A stretch of 64,000 nucleotides of DNA from BNXB01 sp031556375 (GCA_031556375.1 JAVBTA010000044.1:1-64000), one strand, 5' to 3'. Shown: positions 14,801-24,595, numbered from the stretch's first letter. Program-made: numbers and translations. The notes: generated by a model not told the origin, from the sequence alone.

Positions 14801-16774
14801 ATGAACATTATGAAAACATATAAAATATTATTCATACTGACTCTTACGCTATTGTTTTCGTGTAATGACGATTTTATGGAGAAGTATCCGAAGAATGCAG
14901 CTACCGTGCCGACATTTTTCACAACTTATGAAAATTTCAAATCATATTCCTGGCAATTTTATGCATGGTACTCCGGATATACTTTGAATGCAACACAATT
15001 CGACAGTTATACAGACAATGGTATGGATGGTCAGACCGGGGTTAATGCTTACGCCACCGATCAGATTATAGAACCCACTTCCGGAGGAGAATGGTATTAC
15101 AGCCGTATAAGAGTCATCCACCAAATGTTAGACAATATAGACAATTCATCTATGACTGATACGGAGAAGAAACACTGGAAAAGTGTAGGTTATTTCTTTA
15201 AATCACAGGAGTACCTTCGACTGATGACAGCATTCGGTGACGTTATCTGGGTAGATAAAGTATTGGGTAGCAGCGACAATGACATCCTGTACGGACCGGC
15301 AACTCCCCGTCTGGAAATTGCAAAGAAGATACTTGAAATGTTACAATATGCACAACAGAATATCAAAAAAGACGGAGATGGACGTAATACTGTAAACCTG
15401 AACGTTGTCAATGCCTTAATGTCTCGTTTCGGTTTATTTGAAGGAACCTGGGAAAAATATCATCAACTCAGCAGTGAAACCGATTATAAGAAATACCTAC
15501 AGGCTAGTTTTGATGCATCATCTGCATTGATAGCTGCAATTCCCAATATCCACGGCAATTACAACGAACTGTTCAATTCATATGATTTGACTTCCGTCAA
15601 CAGCGTTTTGTTGTTCAAAGTATTCTATGTCGGAAAAAACGGACATATGATCAACCGTAGCATGGGGGCCAATCCAACTCCTTATCAGGCTTCGTCCGAC
15701 TTGGTTCAATCATATCTTTGCACAGACGGAAAACCAATCTGGACAAGTTCGTCTTACCAGGGCCCTGCAGATGGAAATGCGACTATGGATGTTGAGTTCT
15801 TAAACCGTGACCGGCGCTTGTATTATTCTATTTGTCCGCCTTATCGTGTGAATACAACATTCCCACAAAATAAAGACATGTCCAATGTAAGTCCGACCGG
15901 AGTCGCAAAGGATGCATATTTTATGAATCTAATGGCTTCCATCAGTACATCCACAGCACCGAAAATTATGCCTGTTCATCAATGGAACGACGAATTAGTC
16001 CGGGAAATGCCACACTTCAGCAGTGGCGGCGGCCGTTATAATATGGCGCAAGGTTACAACGCGGTAACTGGTGGCTATTATCCATGGAAAATTTATACTC
16101 CGGCCAATCAAGGTTCGGGAGATGGCAATGATGCCCCTATCTATCGTATGGGAGAAGTGCTGGTCAACCATGCAGAAGTTGCGTGGGAATTGGGAAAATT
16201 CGATCAATCAGTTGCAGATGCAACAATTAACAAACTTCGTACTCGTGGCAACATAGCCACAATGAAAGTATCAGATATCACGTCTTCTTTCGATCCCAAA
16301 CGGGATAAAGGAGGATGGGCACCTTCTTCAGGTGACAAAGTACAGGGTACGCCTGATTATGAGGTAGATCCTGTGTTGTGGGAAATCCGCCGTGAACGTC
16401 GTGTAGAACTGTATTGTGAAGGATTCCGTTTCAATGATATCAAACGTTGGGCAAAAGGGAAATATATCAGTCAGCAACTCTTCGGAGCTTGGGTAAAAAA
16501 AGCAGAATATGAAGATGAACGTCATATTGTGATTGGTGCGAAGACCCCGGCAACTCCGGCTGTTGCAAACTTTACGCTACCTTTAGCTGGTGACGACGGA
16601 ACAGTTATGCCCAACAATCCTTCGGTATCTGAAGGCCGTGTATATGTCCGCGAAAAACCAAGTCCCGGATGGCTAAACAAACAATATCTGAGCCCGATCC
16701 CATTGAATGAATTAACTCTCAACCCGGAACTAAAACAAAATCCGGGATGGAGAAGCCCTGACACTGGTAATTGA
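14801..16774 (+). CDS. SusD/RagB-type glycan-binding lipoprotein
   Basis: A 657-residue surface lipoprotein forming the lid of the adjacent SusC. Lipobox LLFSC with Cys near residue 24, followed by NDDFMEKYPKNAAT. The SusD helical scaffold is recognisable: KSVGYFFKSQEYLRLMTAFGDVIWVDK, APIYRMGEVLVNHAEVAWELGKF, EIRRERRVELYCEGFRFNDIKRW, and the C-terminal LSPIPLNELTLNPELKQNPGW. Two start codons are possible (14801 and 14810); the second gives a more typical signal peptide. The protein is longer than many SusDs, with an insertion near residues 560-620 before the closing motif. Confidence 0.95.
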   Translation: MNIMKTYKILFILTLTLLFSCNDDFMEKYPKNAATVPTFFTTYENFKSYSWQFYAWYSGYTLNATQFDSYTDNGMDGQTGVNAYATDQIIEPTSGGEWYYSRIRVIHQMLDNIDNSSMTDTEKKHWKSVGYFFKSQEYLRLMTAFGDVIWVDKVLGSSDNDILYGPATPRLEIAKKILEMLQYAQQNIKKDGDGRNTVNLNVVNALMSRFGLFEGTWEKYHQLSSETDYKKYLQASFDASSALIAAIPNIHGNYNELFNSYDLTSVNSVLLFKVFYVGKNGHMINRSMGANPTPYQASSDLVQSYLCTDGKPIWTSSSYQGPADGNATMDVEFLNRDRRLYYSICPPYRVNTTFPQNKDMSNVSPTGVAKDAYFMNLMASISTSTAPKIMPVHQWNDELVREMPHFSSGGGRYNMAQGYNAVTGGYYPWKIYTPANQGSGDGNDAPIYRMGEVLVNHAEVAWELGKFDQSVADATINKLRTRGNIATMKVSDITSSFDPKRDKGGWAPSSGDKVQGTPDYEVDPVLWEIRRERRVELYCEGFRFNDIKRWAKGKYISQQLFGAWVKKAEYEDERHIVIGAKTPATPAVANFTLPLAGDDGTVMPNNPSVSEGRVYVREKPSPGWLNKQYLSPIPLNELTLNPELKQNPGWRSPDTGN

Positions 16775-16792
16775 TTTTTCAATTAATAATCT

Positions 16793-16840
16793 ACAGGTCG
16801 TTCTTCAAAAGATTGTAAAATCAACAATAGGACGACCTGT
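16793..16840 (+). terminator. Terminator after susD of the mucin-type PUL
   Basis: ACAGGTCGT (16793-16801) pairs with ACGACCTGT (16832-16840) and is followed by TTTTTA. It separates susCD from the enzyme genes, so part of the transcription would stop here. Confidence 0.65.
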
Positions 16841-16858
16841 TTTTATGAGTAAAACGAC

Positions 16859-16866
16859 TAATTTTG
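16859..16866 (+). promoter_or_regulatory. -7 box of the enzyme subcluster
   Basis: TAATTTTG matches TAnnTTTG, 32 bp before the GH89 gene and directly after the susD terminator. The three enzyme genes could thus be transcribed separately from susCD. Confidence 0.45.
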
Positions 16867-16898
16867 CAGAATAAAATAATAACACTCTGAATGATACT

Positions 16899-19061
16899 AT
16901 GACTTCTAAATTAAAATTTACTTTATTTCTTCTTTTTATCCTGTTTTTACCTGTAAACGCAACAGAAGATAACAAACCAATCATACAATCTGTAGAAGAG
17001 CTGGTTAGCCGAATTATCCCTGATCACAAATCACAATTTATATTCAAACTAAGTCCCGGGAAACAATCCTGGTTTAAAATAAGCGCTTCAAACGGAAAGA
17101 TAAAAATCGAGGGAAATTCTCCTGTCAGCATCTCCGCGGGGCTTCACAGATATATGAAGAATTACCTCAACACATCTGTTAGCTGGACAAACTTTCAACC
17201 GATATTACCAGATAAATTACCTCTCCCAAAAACTACGGTTGAGGAGCACAGTCCCTACAATTTCGTCACTTACATGAACTATTGTACTTTTGGTTATTCT
17301 ACCGTTTATTGGAATTGGGAACGCTGGGAAAAAGAAATCGATTGGATGGCTTTAAATGGAGTGACTCATCCCCTGGCAATGGTAGGGGTAGAACAAGTAT
17401 GGATGAACTTCTTGAAGAAAACAGGTTACTCAGAAACCGAAGCCAAGCATTTTCTAACCGGACCGGTCTATCTTCCCTGGCTCTTGATGGGAAACATGGA
17501 GACATTAGGAGGTCCGATGCCGGATGAATGGTTTATACGCCAAGTCGAACTGCAGAAAAAAATATTGGAACGTATGCGCAGCTACGGCATGTCTCCTATT
17601 TTTCAGGCTTTTTATGGAATGGTTCCAACGAATTTCAAAACAAAATTTCCTAACACAAAAGTTGTAGAACAAGGAAAATGGAACACCTTCGACCGTCCGG
17701 ATGTTTTCTCTCCTTTGGATCCCGAATTCAACCGGTTAGCCAAACTGTGGTATGATGAATATACAGCACTGTTCGGAAAAGCAGAATATTATGCCGGGGA
17801 TTTATTTCACGAAGGTGGAAAAACAGGAGGGTTGGACGTTACTGCTTGTGCTAAAGAGGTACAAAAGGCAATGTTACAACACAATCCCCAGTCAGTCTGG
17901 GTAGTACAAAGCTGGGGTACCAATCCTACTCCCGAATTATTAAAAGGCTTATCCCCGGATCATTCTCTGGTTGTCGAACTATGCGCCGAATACTGGCATC
18001 GATGGAAAGACAACAAAGGATATGTCGGTATCCCTTGGGTCTGGTCAAACATTTCAAATTGGGGAGGCAATATCGGCTTGCATGGAAGATTGGATGCTAT
18101 AGCTTCTCAACCGACAGATGCCCTTTCGGACAAAGATGCCTCAAAGACATTGACTGGTATCGGATTTACTCCTGAAGGAATAGAAACGAATCCGGTAGTT
18201 TCAGACTTATGGAGCGATATGATATGGACTAGCAAGGCCCCGGATATGACATCCTGGATTAATCGCTATGCTCAATGCCGTTATCATAGCAACCTTCCTT
18301 CTCTCCAACAGGCATGGCAGGGATTCTACCATACGGCATACGGAACATACCCCGAATCCCGTCGCCCTTCTGAACCTGTATTTTGCGCCAATCCTTCTTT
18401 AAATGTAAAGACGGTATCCGCCTGGTCTCAGAGCAAAATTTTCTATAATCCGGATGAATTTGCGAAAGCATGTGTTATTTTCCTTCTGGATGCAGAACAA
18501 TTAAAAAACAATATCAATTATCGCTATGATGCTATTGATATGATACGCCAATACATCTCCAATCTCGGTCGCTCTACTTATGCATCGATACAGGAAGCCT
18601 GGAAAACAAAAAACAGAGCCGCATTTGATGAATCAACTGCACGCTTTCTTCAACTTATTAAAGACCAGGATGAATTACTGCTCACTCACCCCGGATTCTG
18701 TTTACAGCCTTGGTTACAAGACGCACGGGATGCCGGAAGTACTCAAGGTATCAAAGACCAGTACGAATATTATAACCGCTTGATTCTTACGTCTTGGGAT
18801 ACCGTAGAAGGATCTCTGAATGACTATACCCATAGGGAGTTAGGTGGCCTTCTGGGAACATATTACTACAAACGCTGGGAACTGTTTTTTAATTATCTTC
18901 ATCAGGCCTGGGATAACCCGTCGATGCCTAAACCTAAACTGTTCTCAATTACAGAAACATGGTTATATCAGGATATTACCAAAGAAATAAGACCATCAGG
19001 GAAAGACCCGGTGGAAACTGCTATAAAAATGTTTAATAAATATTACAGCACACAAAATTGA
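16899..19061 (+). CDS. Alpha-N-acetylglucosaminidase, GH89 (NAGLU-like)
   Basis: A 720-residue secreted enzyme with a signal peptide (about residues 1-21). Three-part GH89 organisation: small N-terminal alpha/beta domain (about 30-110), catalytic barrel (about 120-460, starting YNFVTYMNYCTFGYSTVYWNWERWEKEIDWMALNGVTHPLA), and an all-helical C-terminal domain. By comparison with human NAGLU (Glu316 and Glu446) the acid/base is Glu305 in DLFHEGG and the nucleophile Glu364 in VELCAEYW; WSNISNWGGNIGLHG is also conserved. GH89 enzymes release terminal alpha-linked GlcNAc from heparan sulfate and from alpha-1,4-GlcNAc-capped mucin glycans. With the sulfatase and the GH101-like enzyme downstream, mucin is the more likely target here. 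Confidence 0.93.
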   Translation: MTSKLKFTLFLLFILFLPVNATEDNKPIIQSVEELVSRIIPDHKSQFIFKLSPGKQSWFKISASNGKIKIEGNSPVSISAGLHRYMKNYLNTSVSWTNFQPILPDKLPLPKTTVEEHSPYNFVTYMNYCTFGYSTVYWNWERWEKEIDWMALNGVTHPLAMVGVEQVWMNFLKKTGYSETEAKHFLTGPVYLPWLLMGNMETLGGPMPDEWFIRQVELQKKILERMRSYGMSPIFQAFYGMVPTNFKTKFPNTKVVEQGKWNTFDRPDVFSPLDPEFNRLAKLWYDEYTALFGKAEYYAGDLFHEGGKTGGLDVTACAKEVQKAMLQHNPQSVWVVQSWGTNPTPELLKGLSPDHSLVVELCAEYWHRWKDNKGYVGIPWVWSNISNWGGNIGLHGRLDAIASQPTDALSDKDASKTLTGIGFTPEGIETNPVVSDLWSDMIWTSKAPDMTSWINRYAQCRYHSNLPSLQQAWQGFYHTAYGTYPESRRPSEPVFCANPSLNVKTVSAWSQSKIFYNPDEFAKACVIFLLDAEQLKNNINYRYDAIDMIRQYISNLGRSTYASIQEAWKTKNRAAFDESTARFLQLIKDQDELLLTHPGFCLQPWLQDARDAGSTQGIKDQYEYYNRLILTSWDTVEGSLNDYTHRELGGLLGTYYYKRWELFFNYLHQAWDNPSMPKPKLFSITETWLYQDITKEIRPSGKDPVETAIKMFNKYYSTQN

Positions 19062-19074
19062 ATATCATATTTCT

Positions 19075-20520
19075 ATGAAACTACAGGGAAAACAAATATT
19101 AGCATTGGCTCTTTGCAGTCCGGGAGTATTCTCAGTATACTCCCAACAAACAGAAAAACCTAATATCATCTATATTATTGCAGACGATCTGGGATACGGA
19201 GATCTGGGATGCTACGGACAAACAAAGATACAGACTCCTAATATTGATAAACTGGCAAAAGAGGGTATGCGTTTTACGCAACACTATGCAGGCTGTACTG
19301 TCAGTGCCCCTTCACGTTCTTCCTTGATGACCGGTTTACATACCGGACATACTCCTATCCGCGGAAATAAAGAGCATTATCCGGAAGGACAACATCCTCT
19401 ACCTGCAAATACTTACACTATTGGTAGAATGTTACAGGAAAACGGATATACTACCGGTTGCTTTGGTAAATGGGGCCTGGGATATCCCGGTTCTGAAGGA
19501 ACTCCCGACAAACAAGGATTTGATGAATTCTACGGATATAATTGTCAACGTATAGCTCACAATTATTATCCGTACTATCTTTGGCATAACCAGGACACAG
19601 TATGGTTAAATGGAAACAAAGGTCATCTGAAGGAAGATTATTCTCATGATCTGATCCAGGAACAAGCTCTGGAGTTCATCCGGTCGAATAAAGATAAAGA
19701 CAAGCCTTTCTTCGCTTTCCTTACTTATGTCATTCCCCACGCTGAATTAACGAACCCGGAAGACAGCATACTTGCAAGATATAAAAATACCTTTCCTGAA
19801 ACTCCATACAAAGGAGTCGACGACGGAACTGATTATAAAACCGGTGGTTATGGAAGCACAAACCATCCGAAAGCCGATTTCGCGGCTATGATCACAAGAC
19901 TGGATGCCTATGTCGGTGAAATTATGGATCTCCTGAAAAAATCAGGTATGGATAAAAACACTATCGTCTTTTTTACCAGCGACAACGGCCCACACCGCGA
20001 AGGAGGCGCCGATCCGGACTATTTTGACAGTTACGGACCTCTGCGTGGGGTCAAACGGGATCTGCACGAAGGAGGCATCAGGATTCCTTTGATAGTGAGC
20101 TATCCCGGAAAAATAAAGGCAAACTCTGTCAATGAACACATTTCTGCCTTTTGGGATATTCTACCTACCTTTGCAAAACTAACAGGAAACAATTTTTCAG
20201 GAAATACTGATGGAATCTCATTTTTACCATCATTATTGGGTAACGGGAAACAGAAAAAACATAAATATCTGTACTGGGAATTTCATGAAGAAGGCGGGAA
20301 AATGGCAGTCAGAAAAGGGAATTGGAAAGCTATAATGCTTAATGTCGGAAATCCGGAAAAATCTGTCCTTGAATTATATGATTTGTCAAAAGACATTCAT
20401 GAAGATTACAATGTTGCCGAAAAATATCCCAAAATAGTCTCCGACATGAGAAATATCATGCAAAAAGAACATGTAGATTCGGAAATATTCCGGTTTTCAA
20501 TGCCTACAATCATTAAATAA
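19075..20520 (+). CDS. Serine-type family S1 sulfatase
   Basis: A 481-residue secreted sulfatase with a signal peptide ending near VYSQQ. The N-terminal metal motif is PNIIYIIADDLGYGDLGCYG and the modification motif is SAPSRSSLMTG, with Ser77 the residue converted to formylglycine. This is the serine form, which needs a radical-SAM anSME maturase encoded elsewhere. Further conserved elements: GKWGLG, FFTSDNGPHREGG, and PLRGVKRDLHEGGIRIPLIVSYPG. The fold is complete, ending in a small C-terminal subdomain. It starts 13 bp after GH89. The substrate is inferred to be sulfated GlcNAc, Gal or GalNAc of mucin; the exact S1 subfamily cannot be set by eye. Confidence 0.93.
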   Translation: MKLQGKQILALALCSPGVFSVYSQQTEKPNIIYIIADDLGYGDLGCYGQTKIQTPNIDKLAKEGMRFTQHYAGCTVSAPSRSSLMTGLHTGHTPIRGNKEHYPEGQHPLPANTYTIGRMLQENGYTTGCFGKWGLGYPGSEGTPDKQGFDEFYGYNCQRIAHNYYPYYLWHNQDTVWLNGNKGHLKEDYSHDLIQEQALEFIRSNKDKDKPFFAFLTYVIPHAELTNPEDSILARYKNTFPETPYKGVDDGTDYKTGGYGSTNHPKADFAAMITRLDAYVGEIMDLLKKSGMDKNTIVFFTSDNGPHREGGADPDYFDSYGPLRGVKRDLHEGGIRIPLIVSYPGKIKANSVNEHISAFWDILPTFAKLTGNNFSGNTDGISFLPSLLGNGKQKKHKYLYWEFHEEGGKMAVRKGNWKAIMLNVGNPEKSVLELYDLSKDIHEDYNVAEKYPKIVSDMRNIMQKEHVDSEIFRFSMPTIIK

Positions 20521-20532
20521 CAATTAATTCTG

Positions 20533-20540
20533 TATATTTG
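20533..20540 (+). promoter_or_regulatory. -7 box of the GH101-like gene
   Basis: TATATTTG matches TAnnTTTG, 39 bp before the ATG at 20580, just after the sulfatase stop codon. It suggests an internal promoter. Confidence 0.45.
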
Positions 20541-20579
20541 CATTATTAGCTTCAGCTCAAAAAATATAAAACGAAAAAC

Positions 20580-23500
20580 ATGTTTGCAAAAAAAATCATT
20601 TTTCCCGTTATTTTTACTTTCATCATAATAAATCTGATAAGCGCTCAACAAAAAAATATGCCAATCGAGATAAAGGATAGTCTTCATTGGAAAATAATTC
20701 CTGAAAAAAACCAAGGATTTGCGTCTATTATAAATGGTAATATTACACTGAAATCCGACAGCGATCTTTTTTATGTTTATGATAAATTATTTCATTTCTT
20801 CAACACTTCAATAAATTACACGGTTAAATCCCAGAATGAGAACTCCCATACTGGGGTGATACTTCGCTACGTTTCTCCGGAAGACTGGATTTATATTGGT
20901 TGTGATGAAACCAGCGATATCCTCGGATACTCTGTCTGGTATGTTGAAACTCCCTCGTTCAGAAAGGAAATAGCAAGAGATATTGCAAAATTATATAAAG
21001 ATTATCCCCGGAATATTCGTATTGATTTAGTGGATGAATCGATTTTATTACGAATTGATTCTGAAATAGCAACTTTTGTAAATATTCCCGGTTTAGGAAA
21101 AAAAGCTGGAAAAATTGGATTCAGGGCGCATAAAGGAGGATCAGCAATTATTTCTGATATCTCATTTAAAGAAACAATCAAGCCTAAAACTACATTCCCT
21201 GAAGGAAATTTTATTATCCAATCTGACGAATTACAGGTTGTTTTGAGCAGAAACTTCCCCACTCCACTGAAATATAAGTGGAAAAATAATCCGGAAGTAA
21301 CTGCTAATGATCAAGTTTGTGAGTATATCAACCTCAATGGAGATCTTTATCCGGCAAAAAGCTCAGGGAGGCAAATCGATGGGAATAAAGTAGTTTATTC
21401 TCTCAGTGTTCCTGCGGCTAATGCTGTTATCACTGTTGAGTGCAAGGTGAAGCAGCATATTTTTGAGACCTGCCTTAAGGACATTAAAATCATTAACAAC
21501 CAAGAGGAGGCCTTCCCAATAAAAACCATCGGTTTTCCGGAGCAATACCTTGCTGCAATGCCTAACTCTTCTGAAAAAACAGCCCTCTCTATTGCTGTCA
21601 ATGAAGGATCCGACCGTTTTTTTCATCTAAACAAAAAAGCTACTGATACAATCAATTGCAATGCGGCTATTGTAATCCTCAACGATGAAAATCAGGCCAT
21701 TACTTTAGATAATAACTCTATTTACGAAACCAGGCAATTTGTTTATAGATCTGTTCCTGAAAAAAATGCGACATTCATCGGTAATAACGAATGGATTTAC
21801 ACCGGAATCGATGGGAAAACAACAGAACTGCCCTGGTGGAAAGTTATTTTTACCGGAGATAGAAATAATGATAATGTTGTGAATTGGCAGGATGGTGCGG
21901 TCGCTCTTTCTGAAGTATATCCGGATCCTTACGGAGTAGACCGGGTACGTAATTCCAATATTACAATTACCATGAATTTTGCAAGTGAAGCTCAGTTTCC
22001 TTTCCTCAGGCAACTGGATAACATTAAGAAAGTATATTACCTCACCGATGGATTCCGCCAGATGCTCGAACTCAAGGGTTACCAGGCAGAAGGGCATGAC
22101 ACCGGACATCCTGATTTTTCCAGTCATTACAATACCCGTGCCGGAGGGATGAAAGATTTGAATACACTGGTTCAGGAAGCAAAAAAATATAACGCCTACA
22201 TCGGACTGCATATTAATGAGAGTGAAGCTCATCCTTCGGCAAAAGCATACAATAAAACGATTGTCTCAGGTATTCCCGGATGGAAATGGCTTGACCAGGC
22301 TTATCTGATCAAGAAAGAAGCTGATGTGATAAGCGGTAGTTTCCAACAGCGGCTCGATAATCTGAAAAAAGAAGTGGATGGTTTGGACTTTATTTATATT
22401 GATACCTACCGGGAACATCGTTATCTGGCTTATAACACGGCAAAACTCTTTAATGAGCGGGGTTGGGCCGTCTGGACTGAAGATCCCAGCGTTTTCAACC
22501 GCTATGGGGTATGGATACACTACTGTCCTGAATCCAAGAGTCTGATTTCCAGGTTTGTACATGGAACACGTAAAGACGCATTTGCAAATGACTCTCTATT
22601 CGGAGGAGGCTATAACCGTGGAGCTGCAATTGGTTTTCAGGGATGGCAGAATGGTAAAGACATGTACAAAGCTATCCGCAATTTCTATACGGAACAACTA
22701 CCTTATCGTTATCTGATGCAATCTCCGGTTATTTATGCCGATGCTAATAAACTTCGCTTCAAAAACGGGACAGAGACGCGCAGGGAAAACGGGATTACCA
22801 ATATGTATGACAACGGCAGGATAATCAAAAAGGGAAACATCGTATTTATCCCTTGGAATAATTCCGGAGCCGAAAAGATCTACCATTATAATCCGGAAGG
22901 AGGAGTGTCTGAATGGGAATTACCGGCTTCATGGCAAACAGACAGGGTATATTGCTATGAATTAACAGATACAGGCAGACTAGCGGGCAATATTTTGAAT
23001 GTCGAAAGTCATAAAATCACATTGAATGCAAAGAAAGATGTACCATACGTCTTATATAAAACGTCAGCTTCTAACTTATTACCTGCCGATTGGAGTCATG
23101 GCAGCCTCATCAAAGATATGGGTTTTGACAGTAAAGATTTTGGATATTGGACAAAAACAGGAAATCAGGAAGGAGTTCAAATAGAAACAACACCCTATGG
23201 ACAAGCAGAATTAAAGATTTCCGGACAGAAAGAAGCCGGAGTTATACAAACTATCTCCGGACTGGAAGGGGGAAAAAGTTATAGTATATATGCCTGGGTA
23301 CAGGTCAATGGAAAAAGGAATGCCTCCATTAAAATTTCAGAGAATGGTACACAGCCTATCGTTTCCCGTATTGATGAAACACTCTTCAAAAACACTCAAA
23401 TCAATTCTGATAAACGTGGAGGATATTATCAGTTATTAAAGGTACAGTTTGTTCAACCGGAAGGAAAAACAACGGCAAAGTTATCTCTTGTGGCTGATGC

Positions 23501-24008
23501 AGTGCAAGATAGATCCTCTGTTGTTTTTGATGATATCAGAATTTTGGAAACTCAGATTTGTCAAAAAGAAGGGTATGCTTATTATGAAGATTTTGAACAT
23601 ATCGATTTCGGGTGGGGAGGCTGGATGCTCGCCAGACCTTCGGAAGCAAAAACCCACCTCAGCGAACGGAATGGTGCTTACACAGATGATGTTATCGATG
23701 GAAAATGGTCTCTAAAAATATTGGATCAGGGCAAAGGCGAGATTTTAAGAACAATGCCTTCTCTCATTCGACTCAGGCCAAATACAAAATACACTGTAAA
23801 TTTTCAGTATAAATCCACAGTAAAAGGTTCCTTCGAAATAAAGGCTTCCTCTACAAAAAGTAATGAACCGCTCTTATCCTCCCCTCTCGATGGAGAAGGA
23901 GTATATGAGGGCTCATTTACTACTGACGAATCAGGAGATTGCTATCTCTCTATTTTTCAATTAAATAAAGGAATGTTGATTATCGACAACTTCGGAATAA
24001 AAAACTAA
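20580..24008 (+). CDS. GH101-like endo-alpha-N-acetylgalactosaminidase
   Basis: An 1142-residue secreted multidomain protein. Signal peptide 1-22; concanavalin/LamG-like domain about 30-200 (GVILRYVSPEDWIYIGCD ... GKIGFRAHKGGSAIISDISF); galactose-mutarotase-like beta-sandwich about 210-420; catalytic barrel about 430-780; beta-sandwich about 780-850; two C-terminal carbohydrate-binding-like modules. The barrel carries EGHDTGHPDF (Asp507), a likely nucleophile Asp608 in FIYIDTY and a likely acid/base Glu634 in VWTEDP, placed as in pneumococcal GH101 (Asp764, Glu796). GH101 enzymes release the core-1 Gal-beta-1,3-GalNAc disaccharide from Ser/Thr. The related GH129 remains an alternative. Third enzyme of the PUL. 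Confidence 0.75.
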   Translation: MFAKKIIFPVIFTFIIINLISAQQKNMPIEIKDSLHWKIIPEKNQGFASIINGNITLKSDSDLFYVYDKLFHFFNTSINYTVKSQNENSHTGVILRYVSPEDWIYIGCDETSDILGYSVWYVETPSFRKEIARDIAKLYKDYPRNIRIDLVDESILLRIDSEIATFVNIPGLGKKAGKIGFRAHKGGSAIISDISFKETIKPKTTFPEGNFIIQSDELQVVLSRNFPTPLKYKWKNNPEVTANDQVCEYINLNGDLYPAKSSGRQIDGNKVVYSLSVPAANAVITVECKVKQHIFETCLKDIKIINNQEEAFPIKTIGFPEQYLAAMPNSSEKTALSIAVNEGSDRFFHLNKKATDTINCNAAIVILNDENQAITLDNNSIYETRQFVYRSVPEKNATFIGNNEWIYTGIDGKTTELPWWKVIFTGDRNNDNVVNWQDGAVALSEVYPDPYGVDRVRNSNITITMNFASEAQFPFLRQLDNIKKVYYLTDGFRQMLELKGYQAEGHDTGHPDFSSHYNTRAGGMKDLNTLVQEAKKYNAYIGLHINESEAHPSAKAYNKTIVSGIPGWKWLDQAYLIKKEADVISGSFQQRLDNLKKEVDGLDFIYIDTYREHRYLAYNTAKLFNERGWAVWTEDPSVFNRYGVWIHYCPESKSLISRFVHGTRKDAFANDSLFGGGYNRGAAIGFQGWQNGKDMYKAIRNFYTEQLPYRYLMQSPVIYADANKLRFKNGTETRRENGITNMYDNGRIIKKGNIVFIPWNNSGAEKIYHYNPEGGVSEWELPASWQTDRVYCYELTDTGRLAGNILNVESHKITLNAKKDVPYVLYKTSASNLLPADWSHGSLIKDMGFDSKDFGYWTKTGNQEGVQIETTPYGQAELKISGQKEAGVIQTISGLEGGKSYSIYAWVQVNGKRNASIKISENGTQPIVSRIDETLFKNTQINSDKRGGYYQLLKVQFVQPEGKTTAKLSLVADAVQDRSSVVFDDIRILETQICQKEGYAYYEDFEHIDFGWGGWMLARPSEAKTHLSERNGAYTDDVIDGKWSLKILDQGKGEILRTMPSLIRLRPNTKYTVNFQYKSTVKGSFEIKASSTKSNEPLLSSPLDGEGVYEGSFTTDESGDCYLSIFQLNKGMLIIDNFGIKN

Positions 24009-24009
24009 A

Positions 24010-24447
24010 TTATTTCATTCCAAATATTGTCACATTGGCTCTGCCCCGTAACACGCCTCTCGTATCGTACCAAAAATCAATACGACGAATACTGCGTTTG
24101 CCAACTCCACGCAAATCTATAATCCGGCTTTCTCCTCCCTGAGGAATATCAATTGCCACAGGGATGTCATCCGGTGCGCCATTATCGTACGTAATCCTTA
24201 ACTTTATCAAACGTAAAGCAGCATCTGTGACTTTAAATTTTATTTTTCTGAAATTATCAAATGGAGCAACCACAGCAATCCCATCATGGTCAGCAACAAA
24301 CTTAGCCTCTGTTGTTCCTATCACACGCCATTCTCCCGGAACTCCGGCTTTTCCCCTGCGTACCTGTTGCGCACTTACCGCTTCATTAAAAAAAACAGCA
24401 AAAAACAAGATTCCGATTAATACCAATACGTTACGTTTCATGTTCAA
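24010..24447 (-). CDS. DUF2541-like secreted protein
   Basis: A 145-residue protein with a signal peptide (cleavage near AVSAQ) and a compact beta-sandwich: GEWRVIGTTEAKFVADHDGIAVVAPFDNFRKIKFKVTDAALRLIKLRITYDNG, then a strand-rich part with SRIIDLRGVGKRSIRRIDFWYD and ANVTIFG. The pattern resembles YaaI-type DUF2541 proteins, whose function is unknown. It lies antisense, 1 bp after the end of the GH101-like gene, and is divergent from the GH172 gene. It is not obviously part of the enzyme operon. Confidence 0.75.
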   Translation of the reverse strand: MNMKRNVLVLIGILFFAVFFNEAVSAQQVRRGKAGVPGEWRVIGTTEAKFVADHDGIAVVAPFDNFRKIKFKVTDAALRLIKLRITYDNGAPDDIPVAIDIPQGGESRIIDLRGVGKRSIRRIDFWYDTRGVLRGRANVTIFGMK

Positions 24448-24522
24448 TTATATTTTGATTATTAATTTAAAAAAACAACATTCTCATATAAAAAGTTCTC
24501 AAATTAAGGCTGTTTTTATTTT

Positions 24523-24553
24523 TTTGCTCTTGTTAAATATTTCATTACCTTTG
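24523..24553 (+). promoter_or_regulatory. Canonical Bacteroidetes promoter of the GH172 gene
   Basis: TTTG (24523-24526), a 19-bp spacer and TACCTTTG (24546-24553) match the -33/-7 consensus at optimal spacing, 42 bp before the ATG at 24596. Confidence 0.7.
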
Positions 24554-24595
24554 GAGAACTCTAAAATTACTTATTAAAATATTTTTGTTTTTATC

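Noticed and set aside
24164..24577. Plus-strand frame across the DUF2541-like gene and the GH172 promoter
   Set aside because: It would run through a canonical promoter and opposes a gene with signal peptide and domain.
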